The notes: generated by a model not told the origin, from the sequence alone. DNA of 64,000 nt from Sphingobacteriia bacterium (GCA_017304675.1 JAFKLS010000018.1:124001-188000), one strand, 5' to 3'. Shown: positions 1 to 11,000, counted from the first letter of the stretch. Translations and numbers: made by a program.

Positions 1-354
1 TTCAACATCATCATCTCCGGCATACAATTCCTGTAACCGTAAATTGGATAACGTATTAAAAGCATCATTGAATAATACCGGAACTTCAAACTCCGCATGC
101 TCGCTGTTCCGCACCGGGTGGATGATATCTTTAAGTGAATCGATGAATAAAAAACTGCGTATGATACCAAAAGGGGTTGAGATGTCCTGTAGAAAATGAA
201 CATACTCGTGCAAAAAAGTAGAGAACAATCTTCGATGTTGTTCCTCCTGTACAAATATGTTTAAGTTATCGATTGGTTCCTGTGTATGCAGATGAAGGCG
301 TAAGAAGCGAGGTAAATAATAACCAAGCGTATCCAGTTCTATATCTTGATCCAT
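1..354 (-). CDS. HExxH-containing protein of unknown function (3' end beyond window)
   Basis: An open minus-strand frame starts at an ATG at 354 and runs off the window after 118 codons, so only the N-terminal part is visible. The start follows the stop of the upstream ECF sigma gene by 11 bases, with a purine-rich AAGGA stretch just before the ATG, so the two are probably co-transcribed. Around residues 45-60 the protein reads LHEYVHFLQD. This is an HExxH pattern typical of zinc metallopeptidases, preceded by hydrophobic residues as in a metal-binding helix. The third ligand, if any, would be outside the window. No signal peptide is visible. I do not recognise the family; peptidase activity is inferred from the motif only. 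Confidence 0.6.
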   Translation of the reverse strand, partial: MDQDIELDTLGYYLPRFLRLHLHTQEPIDNLNIFVQEEQHRRLFSTFLHEYVHFLQDISTPFGIIRSFLFIDSLKDIIHPVRNSEHAEFEVPVLFNDAFNTLSNLRLQELYAGDDDVE

Positions 355-365
355 ATATTCCTTGT

Positions 366-965
366 TTATTTGGTAAAGAACAGTATTGCCACCAGCAGTC
401 CATGTTGTCCTTTTTGCGTTACCAGAAATTCCCTGATGGATTTCAGCGCTTCGGTCATGTGATTTTTCACGGTTTGCCGGGATAGTTGTAATGTTGACGC
501 AATTTCGCTATGGTTCATTCCCTGTTCACGGGATAAAGTAAATACCAGTCGTCGCTGAGGAGAGAGTTGATCCAATGCTTCACGAAGGAATTGCTGGTAT
601 TCTTTTTCCGCAAGTACCTGCTCGGCAGGATTCTCTACATGCTCGGCCATGCCATAGGCCACCAGTTTTTGCAGGTGTTTCCTCCTGGCGGTCGTGGTCA
701 AAAAATTAATGGCTTTGTTGCGCGCGATCCGGGCAAGAAAAGCATCAACGTTTTGTATTTGCGGGGCGAGTTCACGGCCATACCAAATTTTAAGAAACAC
801 ATCCATCAGCAGCTCTTCAGCGATCTCCCTTGATTTGGTGATATCAAACAAATAGTCATACAGCTTAGCCCGGTGTCTTTCAAAAAGTATATTGAAAGCC
901 GCCTGCTCACCCTGCGCGATTTGCTGCAGGAGTGCCGGATCAGCGTATGAATGATAGTTATGCAA
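366..965 (-). CDS. ECF-type RNA polymerase sigma factor
   Basis: A 199-residue sigma-70 family protein of the extracytoplasmic-function class. Region 2 lies at about residues 25-90 (NILFERHRAKLYDYLF ... EELLMDVFLKIW). Region 4, with a helix-turn-helix, is at about 125-180 (LSPQRRLVFTLSREQGMNHSEIA). Both are typical of the Bacteroidetes sigma factors that work with FecR anti-sigma and SusC-type receptors. Unusually, no FecR gene follows; the next gene is the HExxH protein 11 bases downstream. The last ~12 residues (LLVAILFFT) are hydrophobic, an uncommon tail for this family. The target regulon cannot be told from this window. Confidence 0.9.
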   Translation of the reverse strand: MHNYHSYADPALLQQIAQGEQAAFNILFERHRAKLYDYLFDITKSREIAEELLMDVFLKIWYGRELAPQIQNVDAFLARIARNKAINFLTTTARRKHLQKLVAYGMAEHVENPAEQVLAEKEYQQFLREALDQLSPQRRLVFTLSREQGMNHSEIASTLQLSRQTVKNHMTEALKSIREFLVTQKGQHGLLVAILFFTK

Positions 966-1129
966 AGCAGTGGATAGTTGTTGATAATCATGTTAAAAAT
1001 AATCATTTGGCTGCTCAAACCACGATCCAATTTCTGCAAAAGGTGGTGGATCATATTATTCATAGGACACTTACTTATTCAAAAAGCAGGGCATAGACAT
1101 ACCCCGCCGCACATGAGAAAACGGTATTG

Positions 1130-3376
1130 TCATAGCCCCATTTGCCAATCCATACGCACCTTTGGACCAAATACCGCGCAGATCTGTCGGGTAATCATTT
1201 CTCTGGCTTCTCTGGGCAGGTCAGTATAGACCAGCTTCACTGTTGTTTGCTGGGGCGAAGCGGTGAGCAGATCACGAGTAGCATATGCCAGCGATGGGTG
1301 CTGTGCCATAGTAATAACCTGTCCCATGATATCCTGGTCAGCTTCTATGCTTAAACACAGGATGGCATTTTCATTCCAGCTAGCAGCAGCACCTTTGTTT
1401 GTAACAGGTTCACCATCGCCTGATGGCAGACCCAGCTTCACCCTGATAACGGTAAGCGAATAGGGTTTTAGCTCCACTGCCAGGGTGTGGGATAAAACAG
1501 GAATGCTTCCTTCCACTGGCGAAATAAGATTCGGTTGTGCAAGTGAATTTTCGGTTGTTGGATGACCTGATAACGTGATCACCCTGGCGGCTGCAGCAAG
1601 CACATTTCCGCCGATCCGGATACGACGACTACTGTTGCTGCCACCCGCATTCACTAGTTTACAGATCAGCTCACTGCTGCCTTCATCAATCACAGCCGAT
1701 GCCCAGATGCTGTCTTGCCCCTGGATCGTTTTACCATTCAGTGTCATAGACACAACTTTGGTTCCTGCATTGACTGAGAAGAGCTGCTGCACATAGTAAT
1801 TGGGCGTTTGATAAGACCCTGCATTATCAAACCAGATCAGATTCGGGGTCCACTGCCAGTCGTCCACGTGGGCGAACAAGGGGGCATAAGCTGCCATCGA
1901 TACAATATCACAATTACGCTCAATGCCTATCATAAACGCGGTTTCTGCCAGTGCCGTGAGCAGATTGTTCTTGTTGTGTAAACTGCCGATCTTGTCGCTT
2001 TGCGCAGCATACTCGCCTACAAATATTTTAGGCCCGTGCCGGTCATAGCCGTCATAGCGATTGCTGTTCTGGAAGAACCAGTCTGGTGGGTTATAAAAAT
2101 GCTCATCGATAATATCCGCATGTCGTGCACGCAGCACTGAATCCATATAGATAAACTGTGTTTGGCGTGGAGAATAGCCTGTTGCGTTGATCAGTCGGAT
2201 CTCAGGATAACGTTTTTTGATCACTTGGGTAAACAGTGACAATCGCTCTGCATATTGTGGTCCCCAGTTCTCATTACCGATGCCGAGCATCCGCATACCA
2301 AATGGTTTGGGATGACCCAGCTTCGCGCGTTTCGCACCCCACCTGGTAGTAATGTCTCCGTTTGCAAATTCAATCAGGTCCAGTGCATCTTGTATATAGG
2401 GATCGAGTTCGCTGAGCGGCACCACTTCTGCTGCATCAAACTGGCAGGACATGCCGCAATTGAGAATGGGTACCGGTGTAGCGCCGATCTGCTCGCAGAG
2501 CTCAAAATATTCATAGAAACCTAGTCCAAAACTTTGAAAATAATCCGGTGTTTGCCTGAGCGCCACATCATCGTTCCAGATACTTTGCAGGAGCCGGCGG
2601 TTCTCCAGGGGACCAATCGTTTGTTTCCATTGGTACCGGTAATCCAAATTCTTGCCTTCCACAATGCACCCGCCTGGAAAACGCATGAACGAAGGATGAA
2701 GCGCCGCCAGTTTTTCAACAAGATCTTTTCTCAACCCGCCCGGCTTATGCCGCCAGGTATCGGCTGGAAACAAAGAAAGCCTGTCGATATCGATCTTTCC
2801 TTTGCCATAAAAATATAAAACCAGTTTTCCATGGTGCGCTGTATCAGAAGCGACTAGGTCAAGCGTCAGCGTCTGCCAGTCTCTGGCGATAGTAGTTTGC
2901 AGCGGCGATAACGCAATAGTATCACCTTTTGTATTCTGTAAAGAAACCTGAAGATGCACGCCGGCCTCAGGCTCACGGTAACGAAGGGTGAAATGATAGC
3001 GTAATCCCTTTTTAATCTCGATACCACCAAACCCTTCATTCACAATAGCGGCGCTATCGCCAGCCAAGGTCACGCTTAGGTATCTGGGATTATCTGGGTG
3101 GGCGTCGCGCTGGTTGACGACTACAAATACGCCGTCTTTGATTTTTGCAGGTAGCACCGACCAGGCCGTCATCGGTTTGGGGAAATCAAACGAATTATTT
3201 TTGATGAGTTCTGCATACAAACCACCATCGCCGGCACGATTGATATCCTCGTAAAAAATACCCCAGAGTGTGGCGGGAATTTTTGCAAGGATCTTACCGG
3301 GATCAACAACATAATCCTGTGCGTGTAGACAAGTGGCCTGTAAAAAAAACAGTACGTAGAAAAGCGTTTTTTGCAT
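1130..3376 (-). CDS. Alpha-L-arabinofuranosidase (GH51-like), secreted
   Basis: Glycoside hydrolase that would release arabinofuranosyl side chains from plant polysaccharides such as arabinan or arabinoxylan. The start is placed at 3376, which gives a clean signal peptide (MQKTLFYVLFFLQATCLHAQ) and begins two bases after the stop of the upstream gene; a longer frame opens at 3412 inside that gene. Residues ~80-210 look like a carbohydrate-binding jelly roll. The catalytic part shows GIGNENWG (putative acid/base Glu369) and IFVGEYAA (putative nucleophile Glu455), both characteristic of the family. The ~748-residue length fits Bacteroidetes GH51 enzymes, with an extra ~70-residue C-terminal tail. 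It is the last gene of the SusC/SusD operon, so the substrate is probably imported by that system. Confidence 0.88.
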   Translation of the reverse strand: MQKTLFYVLFFLQATCLHAQDYVVDPGKILAKIPATLWGIFYEDINRAGDGGLYAELIKNNSFDFPKPMTAWSVLPAKIKDGVFVVVNQRDAHPDNPRYLSVTLAGDSAAIVNEGFGGIEIKKGLRYHFTLRYREPEAGVHLQVSLQNTKGDTIALSPLQTTIARDWQTLTLDLVASDTAHHGKLVLYFYGKGKIDIDRLSLFPADTWRHKPGGLRKDLVEKLAALHPSFMRFPGGCIVEGKNLDYRYQWKQTIGPLENRRLLQSIWNDDVALRQTPDYFQSFGLGFYEYFELCEQIGATPVPILNCGMSCQFDAAEVVPLSELDPYIQDALDLIEFANGDITTRWGAKRAKLGHPKPFGMRMLGIGNENWGPQYAERLSLFTQVIKKRYPEIRLINATGYSPRQTQFIYMDSVLRARHADIIDEHFYNPPDWFFQNSNRYDGYDRHGPKIFVGEYAAQSDKIGSLHNKNNLLTALAETAFMIGIERNCDIVSMAAYAPLFAHVDDWQWTPNLIWFDNAGSYQTPNYYVQQLFSVNAGTKVVSMTLNGKTIQGQDSIWASAVIDEGSSELICKLVNAGGSNSSRRIRIGGNVLAAAARVITLSGHPTTENSLAQPNLISPVEGSIPVLSHTLAVELKPYSLTVIRVKLGLPSGDGEPVTNKGAAASWNENAILCLSIEADQDIMGQVITMAQHPSLAYATRDLLTASPQQTTVKLVYTDLPREAREMITRQICAVFGPKVRMDWQMGL

Positions 3377-3378
3377 CG

Positions 3379-5673
3379 TTATCTTCTTTGTCTTGTGATC
3401 AACAGCCAGCAACCTCCTATCAATAGTATGACCGGCAATAGAACCAGGAATACAAAACGGATGATGGGTAACTCTTTAGACGTAATTGAAAACTTTGTAT
3501 CATTGGTTTTTTCCCTGCCTGCGTCGATCGGGAGGGCGCTATTACTTAAGAACCGGAAAACGGCATCAAACACCTCACTATTGGGTTTAAAAGGGTTGAG
3601 CCCATTTCTTTGCTCGTCCAGAAAATCCGCATCCCCGGCTACGAGAATATGTTGTGATCTACCGGACTGTTGCCGTGAAAGTGCAACAAGCACAGGTGTC
3701 TGCATAATGGTATCGCCCAGCATTTTGTCAAATAAAAGATGTACTGAATTCACGCCTGCGGTATCCCGCCTGATCCAGTTTTTCCTCGGATCGGTTGTGA
3801 GTAAAGTTTGAACGGCAAAGCCTGCATTTTGTTTTGCGACCAGCGGTGCGGTTCCGGCCATCTCCAACGCAATACTATCCTGTTGCCAATGGCTCAGCCA
3901 CTTGGAAAAAGAATCAACTTCAGGGGTAAATACTGCGTTCAGCAGATCGGGCGCAAATTCTTTGGATCCTTGCACCACAATCCCTTTTTGAAATTGAACC
4001 GGCAGCGATTGAAGCAATGGGTTTAAGATATCCTGTTGCCCAGGCTCTCCCAATACGAACAGGTTACCTCCTTTATCGACATAGCGTTGCACACGATCTA
4101 ATTCGACAGCACTAAATGGCAAGCGTGGATCGGCAATCACCAATGCTGTGGTACCATCCGGCAAATCCTGCTTGGCAAGCGAGACGGTATCCACATCGAA
4201 GCCCTGGTTCACCAACGATTTACGCACCTGTAAAGCCGTGGCCATGTTACGGTACTGGGTCTCGCCGCCACGGTAAATACTTCTTTCCAAGTGACCGCTG
4301 GTAAAAAATATTTTAGGCGACGGCTCGATTAATCGTCGGAATGCTGCGATGACCTCTCGTTCATTAGGTGAGTGAAACGCATCATTGTAAAACCTCAGAA
4401 AACTGTACCTGCCGCCCGCACTGATTTCCCGAACCGTTCTGGCTTTTTCACTCAGTAGTCTGCCAATAGTATGCATAGAATCTGGTGGCAGAAAATCACG
4501 GATCTGCATGTTATTGACGTCGACCACCAACTCCGCTACTTCCTGCAAAGATTTTCCAGGATGTTGGCGGAAAATGGATGCATCGCTCAAAGTATCATAA
4601 TAGTACACGTACTTAAACTCCATATCGGGACGAAACCGTGTGTACAACTGCCAGAAACGCTTGTCTTTGTTTCGCTGTTCAGGAACACCCCAGGATTTGA
4701 ATAGGTCCTGATCCATGGCGTTAACGTACATGGTAACCGTTATAGGTCCGGGAATCGCTTTTAAAATTGTCTGGCTTTCTTGGGAAATGGTCAGCGACTG
4801 GTTAGCTGTCGTGTCCTTGTACAGGATGAGTGAAGGCTCTGTGCTGACAATACCTAACACGAGCGCACTTCCAATCAGGATAATGCTTCTGAGCAAACGT
4901 AAGGGCTGGCTTTTGGAATAACGCTGCGCCTGCAGGCGGTTGTAGCAGAGCCCTAAGAAAAGCACAATCACCAGCAGGAAATACAAAACATTTTTGCTGC
5001 TGATCAGGCCGAAATAAAAATCCACCGTGCGTCCCGATAAAGAAAGGAAATACGTGATACTGCGCATCCACCCATATTCCTGACCCACCTGGAGTAGGTA
5101 GCTTAAACCTGCTAATGTCACCAATGTGCTGATGGCAGCGACCACATGGTAGGATGTCAAAGACGACATAAACAAACCGATGGCAGCATACGCGCAGATC
5201 AGCAGGTAACAACCAAGCAGTGCGCACAATTGTTGTGCTATGGCCATATCCTGGATGATCAGGCTACCGGTTAGTACATAAGCGCCAAGCACCAGCACCA
5301 AAAGCAGGTTAAATGCCATCATCGCAAAGAATTTGCCCAGCACGATTTCCGCTACACTTACCGGTGAAGACAACAACAGTTTTATCGAGCCCGTGCTATA
5401 TTCCCGCGCAAAAAGTCCCATGGTCAAAAGCGGCAGGTACAAATACAAACTTCCCTGCATGCTGGCAAAAAAGCCCAGCTCTGCATGATTGAATATCCAG
5501 AAGCCCAAAGCCTCTTGTGGAACACCCAGGTCCTGTGTTTGCAGTCGCCCTTTAAGCAGACCGGTAAAGACCACACCTGACTGAAAAGAGAATACAATCA
5601 GTACCAGCCAAGCAACAGGAGAATAAAACAGGCTGGCCAGTTCCAATTTCGCAATCCGGTATATTGCCTTCAT
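3379..5673 (-). CDS. GldF-GldG fusion: ABC-2 permease joined to a GldG-like domain
   Basis: A 764-residue membrane protein. The first ~260 residues are an ABC-2/GldF-type permease with about six membrane helices (AWLVLIVFSFQSG, LPLLTMGLFAREYSTGSIKLLLSSPVS). The rest is a GldG-like extracytoplasmic domain (MYVNAMDQDLFKSW ... LVIADPRLPF ... LFVLGEPG) closed by a C-terminal helix and a basic tail. In gliding bacteria GldF and GldG are separate proteins that assemble with the ATPase GldA; here they are one chain. Its ATG overlaps the ATPase stop codon by one base (TAATG), so the two are translationally coupled. Position in a SusCD/arabinofuranosidase operon points to a role other than gliding, perhaps in envelope handling during carbohydrate use; that is inference. 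Confidence 0.8.
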   Translation of the reverse strand: MKAIYRIAKLELASLFYSPVAWLVLIVFSFQSGVVFTGLLKGRLQTQDLGVPQEALGFWIFNHAELGFFASMQGSLYLYLPLLTMGLFAREYSTGSIKLLLSSPVSVAEIVLGKFFAMMAFNLLLVLVLGAYVLTGSLIIQDMAIAQQLCALLGCYLLICAYAAIGLFMSSLTSYHVVAAISTLVTLAGLSYLLQVGQEYGWMRSITYFLSLSGRTVDFYFGLISSKNVLYFLLVIVLFLGLCYNRLQAQRYSKSQPLRLLRSIILIGSALVLGIVSTEPSLILYKDTTANQSLTISQESQTILKAIPGPITVTMYVNAMDQDLFKSWGVPEQRNKDKRFWQLYTRFRPDMEFKYVYYYDTLSDASIFRQHPGKSLQEVAELVVDVNNMQIRDFLPPDSMHTIGRLLSEKARTVREISAGGRYSFLRFYNDAFHSPNEREVIAAFRRLIEPSPKIFFTSGHLERSIYRGGETQYRNMATALQVRKSLVNQGFDVDTVSLAKQDLPDGTTALVIADPRLPFSAVELDRVQRYVDKGGNLFVLGEPGQQDILNPLLQSLPVQFQKGIVVQGSKEFAPDLLNAVFTPEVDSFSKWLSHWQQDSIALEMAGTAPLVAKQNAGFAVQTLLTTDPRKNWIRRDTAGVNSVHLLFDKMLGDTIMQTPVLVALSRQQSGRSQHILVAGDADFLDEQRNGLNPFKPNSEVFDAVFRFLSNSALPIDAGREKTNDTKFSITSKELPIIRFVFLVLLPVILLIGGCWLLITRQRR

Positions 5674-6602
5674 TAGTTGTGTTTCGTTTTAGATAATTCA
5701 TGAAATATTTCATCGGCCGATACACGGTCATAGCTGATTTCTACCAATCGCCAATTACGCTCCATACTGATAGCAACAATTTCTTCGGCGATGCGTGGAC
5801 GATCTGCAAACTGGATTCGGTAGACCCCTTCTGCAACCACTATTGCAGACTGTACACCAAGAACTGATTGTAATACAATAGCCGGCGGAGCGTCCAGAAA
5901 ATGTACCGTAAGACTGCGCGGGGTGATATAGTTGTTGAAGGCTTGCAGTGTATCGGAAAACACAACACGCCCTTGTTCGATCATCAGCACATCCTGACAC
6001 GTAGCTTCGATCTCAGAGAGGATATGCGAGGAAAAAATCACAGCATGTTCCTGGCCGATATCTTTGATCAATTCGCGCACTTCCAGTATCTGGTTGGGAT
6101 CAAGCCCATTAGTCGGCTCATCCAGTACTACCAGTTTGGGTTGGTGCAGGATCGCCTGCGCGATCCCTACACGCTGACGATAGCCACCGGATAGATTGCG
6201 GATCAGCCGATCGCTGAAATGCTTTACACCACAGCGAACCATGGCTACATCCACCAACTTGATCAAGTTAGATCGCTCAACGTCCTTAATATGCGCGCAA
6301 TACACCAGGTATTCGCGAACAGTGAGATCCATATGCAGTGGAGCCTGTTGAGGAAGAAATCCTATTTTTCTTTTTACTGTTTCTGGATGTTTGCGGATAT
6401 CCAGCCCGTCGACCAGCACGGTTCCTTTGGTTTGACTCAGCACGCCACAGAGGATATTCATCGTAGTGGATTTGCCTGCACCATTGGAACCCAATAAACC
6501 GAGTATGCCGGTTGACTTAATTGAAAAACCGATATTTTGTACCGCCCAACAGCGGCTATACCGGTGTGAGAGGTCGTTGACCTCCACAATACGGGTCTGC
6601 AT
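5673..6602 (-). CDS. ABC transporter ATP-binding protein (GldA-like)
   Basis: A 309-residue ABC ATPase that would power the GldFG-like permease encoded immediately downstream. Walker A is GSNGAGKST at about residue 40, the signature is LSGGYRQRVGIAQA, Walker B is LVVLDEPTNGLDP, followed by the switch histidine in SSHILSEIE. The C-terminal ~90 residues form the extra domain common to exporter ATPases of the ABC-2 class. It begins 19 bases after the SusD gene and its stop overlaps the permease start, so it belongs to the carbohydrate operon. Assignment to the GldA type rests mainly on its partner. Confidence 0.88.
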   Translation of the reverse strand: MQTRIVEVNDLSHRYSRCWAVQNIGFSIKSTGILGLLGSNGAGKSTTMNILCGVLSQTKGTVLVDGLDIRKHPETVKRKIGFLPQQAPLHMDLTVREYLVYCAHIKDVERSNLIKLVDVAMVRCGVKHFSDRLIRNLSGGYRQRVGIAQAILHQPKLVVLDEPTNGLDPNQILEVRELIKDIGQEHAVIFSSHILSEIEATCQDVLMIEQGRVVFSDTLQAFNNYITPRSLTVHFLDAPPAIVLQSVLGVQSAIVVAEGVYRIQFADRPRIAEEIVAISMERNWRLVEISYDRVSADEIFHELSKTKHN

Positions 6603-6621
6603 AAAGATTCTGTTTAGAGGG

Positions 6622-8049
6622 TTAGTAGCCTTGGTTCTGCGTCATGTTGGGATTGGCCTTCAGTTCGCCGAGCGGAATGGGATACAATTGCGCATTGGTA
6701 TTCCAGCTGCCTCCTTTTTGTGCCGTGACAATTGTCATAACCGCATCCACTGTTCCACTGCGCTTCAAATCCAGCCATCGATGTCCCCATTCACTGAAGA
6801 GTTCCACTTGTTTTTCATGCAGGATAGCGGCAATAAGTGATGCCTTATCGGCTGCAGTGGTGTTGAGTAGGCCGGCACGATTGCGCACCGTATTTAGATC
6901 AGCTTGTGCACCGTTGACATTATTTTGTTGTGCCCTTGCCTCTGCGCGGATAAGATATTGTTCGCCCAGGCGCAGCACGATATTGAATTCTGTGACCGCT
7001 GCGCCAGTAGTATTGACTTTGTACTTATTGGCAAACCAGTAAGTAGTCGTGCTGGGTGTAACCTTACCCACCCACACATTTTTCCGGTTATCGGTTGCTT
7101 CAAAGCTATTGACCAGGGTACTGCTCAGATACAAGGGATTGGTGGTGGTATTGGGACCGGTAGAAGGCAGCACAAATCGAATGGCGTCGGGTGTGTTCTG
7201 ACCCGCGACTACAGGCTGCAATTGCCAGATGGCTTCAGCGCTTGTACGCAGAAAAGCATTGGCAAGCGTAGGCAGGCTGAACTGCGTACTGCCGATCACA
7301 GTGGTAGCCTGCGCTTCTGCGTTCGCGTAGTCACCGATATACAGGTACACCCTCGCCAGTAGCGCAGTAGCCGCCCAACTGGTGGGTCTTACGCGGTCTG
7401 CGGTTGTTTTTAAAAGCGTTCCGTCGAGCCAGGTGGCGCTGAGTAAACTTTGCGCATCTTTCAGGTCATTGATGACCTGACTGTACACTTGCGCCTTCGG
7501 TGTCCTGGGCTGTACAGCACTAACGGTATAATCTGTGGTCAGCACCAGTGGCACATCACCGTAAAGGTTAACCAGGTAGAAATAACAAAGCGACCGGATA
7601 AATTTAGCTTCCCCAAGCAATTGTTTCTGCACAGCTGGCGTAAGTGTGCTAGCACCAGGCAATTTTTCAATGGCTGTGTTAGCCAGGAAGATTACAGGGT
7701 AAATGCCATTGTAAAAATGACTGCCTCCGAAATTGCCGCTATTGAGATTATTGGCATAGTAGAAAGGGAGACCAGCGCTGGTTACTGCACTATACAGGGT
7801 AAATTCATCTGAAGAGAGCCCGGTAAGAAAAGAAGTACCGGTAAGTTGTGCCCCATCAAGCGCAGCACTGCTCATATTGGTATAAATACCTGTAAGTACT
7901 GCTGCTGCTGAGTTATCGTTGGTGAAAATATTATCGCTGTTGATGCTGGTGACAGGGGCGGGTACTTCTGCCAGTTTGCGGCAGCCGGTTACCATACTTG
8001 TCAGCAGTATGCAAACTGCGATTCGTTTGAAAAATATATGGGTGGACAT
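6622..8049 (-). CDS. SusD/RagB-family nutrient-binding lipoprotein
   Basis: A 475-residue outer-membrane glycan-binding lipoprotein that caps the SusC channel. The N-terminus is a lipoprotein signal (LLTSMVTGC, lipid on Cys23). The body is the SusD helical fold (FIRSLCYFYLVNLYGDVPLV; AWAATALLARVYLYIGDYANAEAQA-type TPR helices). The C-terminal RagB-type block ends with LGEQYLIRAEARAQ and ELFSEWGHRWLDLKRSG, as in most family members. It lies 30 bases downstream of SusC and 19 bases upstream of the ABC ATPase. The substrate is unknown; arabinose-containing glycan is suggested by the enzyme in the operon. Confidence 0.93.
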   Translation of the reverse strand: MSTHIFFKRIAVCILLTSMVTGCRKLAEVPAPVTSINSDNIFTNDNSAAAVLTGIYTNMSSAALDGAQLTGTSFLTGLSSDEFTLYSAVTSAGLPFYYANNLNSGNFGGSHFYNGIYPVIFLANTAIEKLPGASTLTPAVQKQLLGEAKFIRSLCYFYLVNLYGDVPLVLTTDYTVSAVQPRTPKAQVYSQVINDLKDAQSLLSATWLDGTLLKTTADRVRPTSWAATALLARVYLYIGDYANAEAQATTVIGSTQFSLPTLANAFLRTSAEAIWQLQPVVAGQNTPDAIRFVLPSTGPNTTTNPLYLSSTLVNSFEATDNRKNVWVGKVTPSTTTYWFANKYKVNTTGAAVTEFNIVLRLGEQYLIRAEARAQQNNVNGAQADLNTVRNRAGLLNTTAADKASLIAAILHEKQVELFSEWGHRWLDLKRSGTVDAVMTIVTAQKGGSWNTNAQLYPIPLGELKANPNMTQNQGY

Positions 8050-8079
8050 GATTGATAAGGTTTATGAACAAGGTTCAGG

Positions 8080-11000
8080 TTATAGACTAAGGTTGACACC
8101 CGCCGTGATCATCCGTAAAGGCGGTAGTGAGTTCACATTCAATGTCTCGGGATCTATCCCAATGTATTGGGTAATTGTCAGCAGATTTTGACCTTGCAGA
8201 AATACCCGCACAGATTGCATGTGGATCTTCCTGGTCCAGGTTGCCGGCAATGACCACGATAGCGACACATTTTTCAGACGTATATAAGAAGCATCCGCAA
8301 AACCACCATCACTCAATGAAGACGCATTGGTCCATTGGGCAGAGATCGAGGTATTAGAGCTTACTTTCTGAATACCCACATTATCACCCGCTTGTCGCCA
8401 GCGATCAAGAATGGATACCGGCTGGTTGACATTGACGCGACCCGGTCTGGCGCTGCCATAGTAATAGTTAAGGCCGTTTTGTTTGACAAACTGAAAGAAA
8501 ACATCCAGCTGAAAGGATTTGTATTTTATTGTATTACCGAGTCCACCATAAAATTTGGGAGCAACGTCTGCGATCACGGTATTGTCTGTCAAAGCACTGG
8601 GCAAGGACGAAGTACCGCCGGCAGCAGTTGAAAACAAATACTGTCCTGACGTAGGATCGACACCAACCAGGTGAAACAGTTTGCGAATAGAAATTGATTC
8701 ACCGACGACCAGCGAGGAAGCATAAGACGAACTACTAAGATTGGGAAAATCTATCAATTTGTTTTTCGGGAGGGTCAGGTTAGCATAAGTTGTCCAAATT
8801 AGATCTTTGGATTTGATGTTGGTAGTATTGACAGCCAACTCCCAGCCTGAGTTTTGAACGGTCGCAGGAAAGTTCTCGATGATATTAGACACCCCTGTTG
8901 CAAAAGGCAGTGTGTAAGGCAACAGTTGATTGGAAGAACGATTATGGAAATAACCCAGATCGATCACGATACGGTCTTTAAGCAAACCCAATTCAAATCC
9001 CGCACTGAATTTTCTGGTTTCCTCCCATTGCAAGTAAGGATTGGGTAACACATTCGTAAAATAACCAACCATACCCTGGTAGGGCACACCCGCAGCAGTG
9101 GGGAACCATTGGTTCAGGTAAGCATAATCAGCGATCTGGTCACTACCAGTAGTTCCATAACTCGCCCGCAGTTTACCATGACTTAAGAACCGCAGCTGAT
9201 TTTTGATAAAGCCTTCTTCAGAGAACAACCACGCTGCACCCACTGAGCCAAAATTATGCGCCCTTGTTTCAGTACCAAACCTACTGCTGTAATCCCGTCT
9301 TCCGGTAAGGTTCAATAGGTATTTATCCGCCCAATTCAAATTCAGCCTGGTAAATGCCGCATTGTATTTGTATATACTGGCGGTTGAATAATCTGCTGTT
9401 ACCGTTCCCGCAGACTTAATATCCTTCATCACATTATCGTTCAGATATCCTTGCCCCAGGAAAGCCTGCCCATTGCTGTTATTTTGCTGGATGGTCGCCC
9501 CGAGTAAGACTTCTCCTTTCAGCTTACCAAAGACTTTGCGATAAGTAACCTGGGGTTCGATGATCCAGGAACTGATATTGGTGGTGTTATAAAAGGCCCT
9601 CCTGACAGCAATGGGCCGATTCTCCGGTGCGGATGCGGTAAGCGGGATCTGCTGCGTCTCGTTGGACCAAAGATTGGTGTAGCCAAAACTGCTGCGGATA
9701 TCGAGGCCTGGTATCAGCTTGTAACTGATTATGGCATTGGCGATCAGGTTAGTCGTTTTGTTTTGGTAGGTACTATTCAGTGCGGCGAGTGGATTGGCCC
9801 AGGTAGAAGTGCCGTTAGCATTCGGGGCCCAGTTCAGCGAGCCGTCCGAGTTGTACAGTGCAGGCGCATCGGGAGCAAGTGTCCTTGCAACAGTAGTAAG
9901 ATCACCTGTCGGCAGGAGATTATTGTCCACTAAATAATTGCCCGATAATTCAACATGAAATCTTTGGTTAGCTGAACTGCTATTGATATTGAAATGCACC
10001 GCGCCTTTGTTGTCGGAAAAATTCCCCGGCATTACGGTTGTTTCACGATGATAGGTAGTGCCAATCAGGTATTGAATATTGTTGGTGCCACCCGATAGTG
10101 TCGCGTTAAGATCCGTTTGCTGACTCGTTCCGCCGATCAGTTCTTTTTGCCAGTCCGTGTACCGGGTGGTATCCCAGGTCCCATTGATATCGTAGTCGGT
10201 AGCTGCTTGAGCGAGCCCATCGTTTTTAAGCGCTTCCCTGCGCATTTGCAGGTATTGTTGGGTATTCAGCAGATCCAGTTTGTGACCTACCCGACCGATG
10301 CCATGACGAATATTGACATCCAACTTAGCAGCCCCGGCTACTCCTTTTTTGGTCGTAATGATGACAGCACCGTTGGCTGCTCTGGAACCATATATCGCGG
10401 TCGCATCAGCATCTTTGAGGACACTGATACTTTCAATATCTGCAGGATTGATATAGCTTAACGGATTGCCGTTCTGGTATTGACCTGTGTTTCCTGATGT
10501 ACCCAGCTGGTTTCCATAATTGCGCAGCAATTGTGATATATAAGGAACGCCATCCACCACATATAATGGGTCATTCCCCGCCTGAATGCTGTTACGGCCG
10601 TCCACCTGGACCGAGATGCCAGAGCCGGGAAGGCCGTTGCTCTGAACGATATGGACACCCGGCAACCGGCCTTCAATACCGGAGAGCGGATTGGTGATCA
10701 CCTGCTTTTGCAATTCTTCACCTTTCAGCGTAGCCACATTGCCGGTCTGCAGTCGCTTGCTGGTCCTGCTATAAGCTCCAATCTGCACTTCGTCGAGTAT
10801 ACTCACTTTGGTCTTCATGGTAAAAGCGAGTTCCGTTCTCCCCGTAAGTAGCACTTCATAGGTTTCCACATTCACGGCACTGAATACCAACGTGGCATTG
10901 TCAGGGATATTGGTTAAGGTAAACTCGCCGTTCTCATTGGTAAGTCCGATAGTCTTTCCTCCCTTAATAGCGATGGCTACACCAGCTATTGGTTCGCCAT

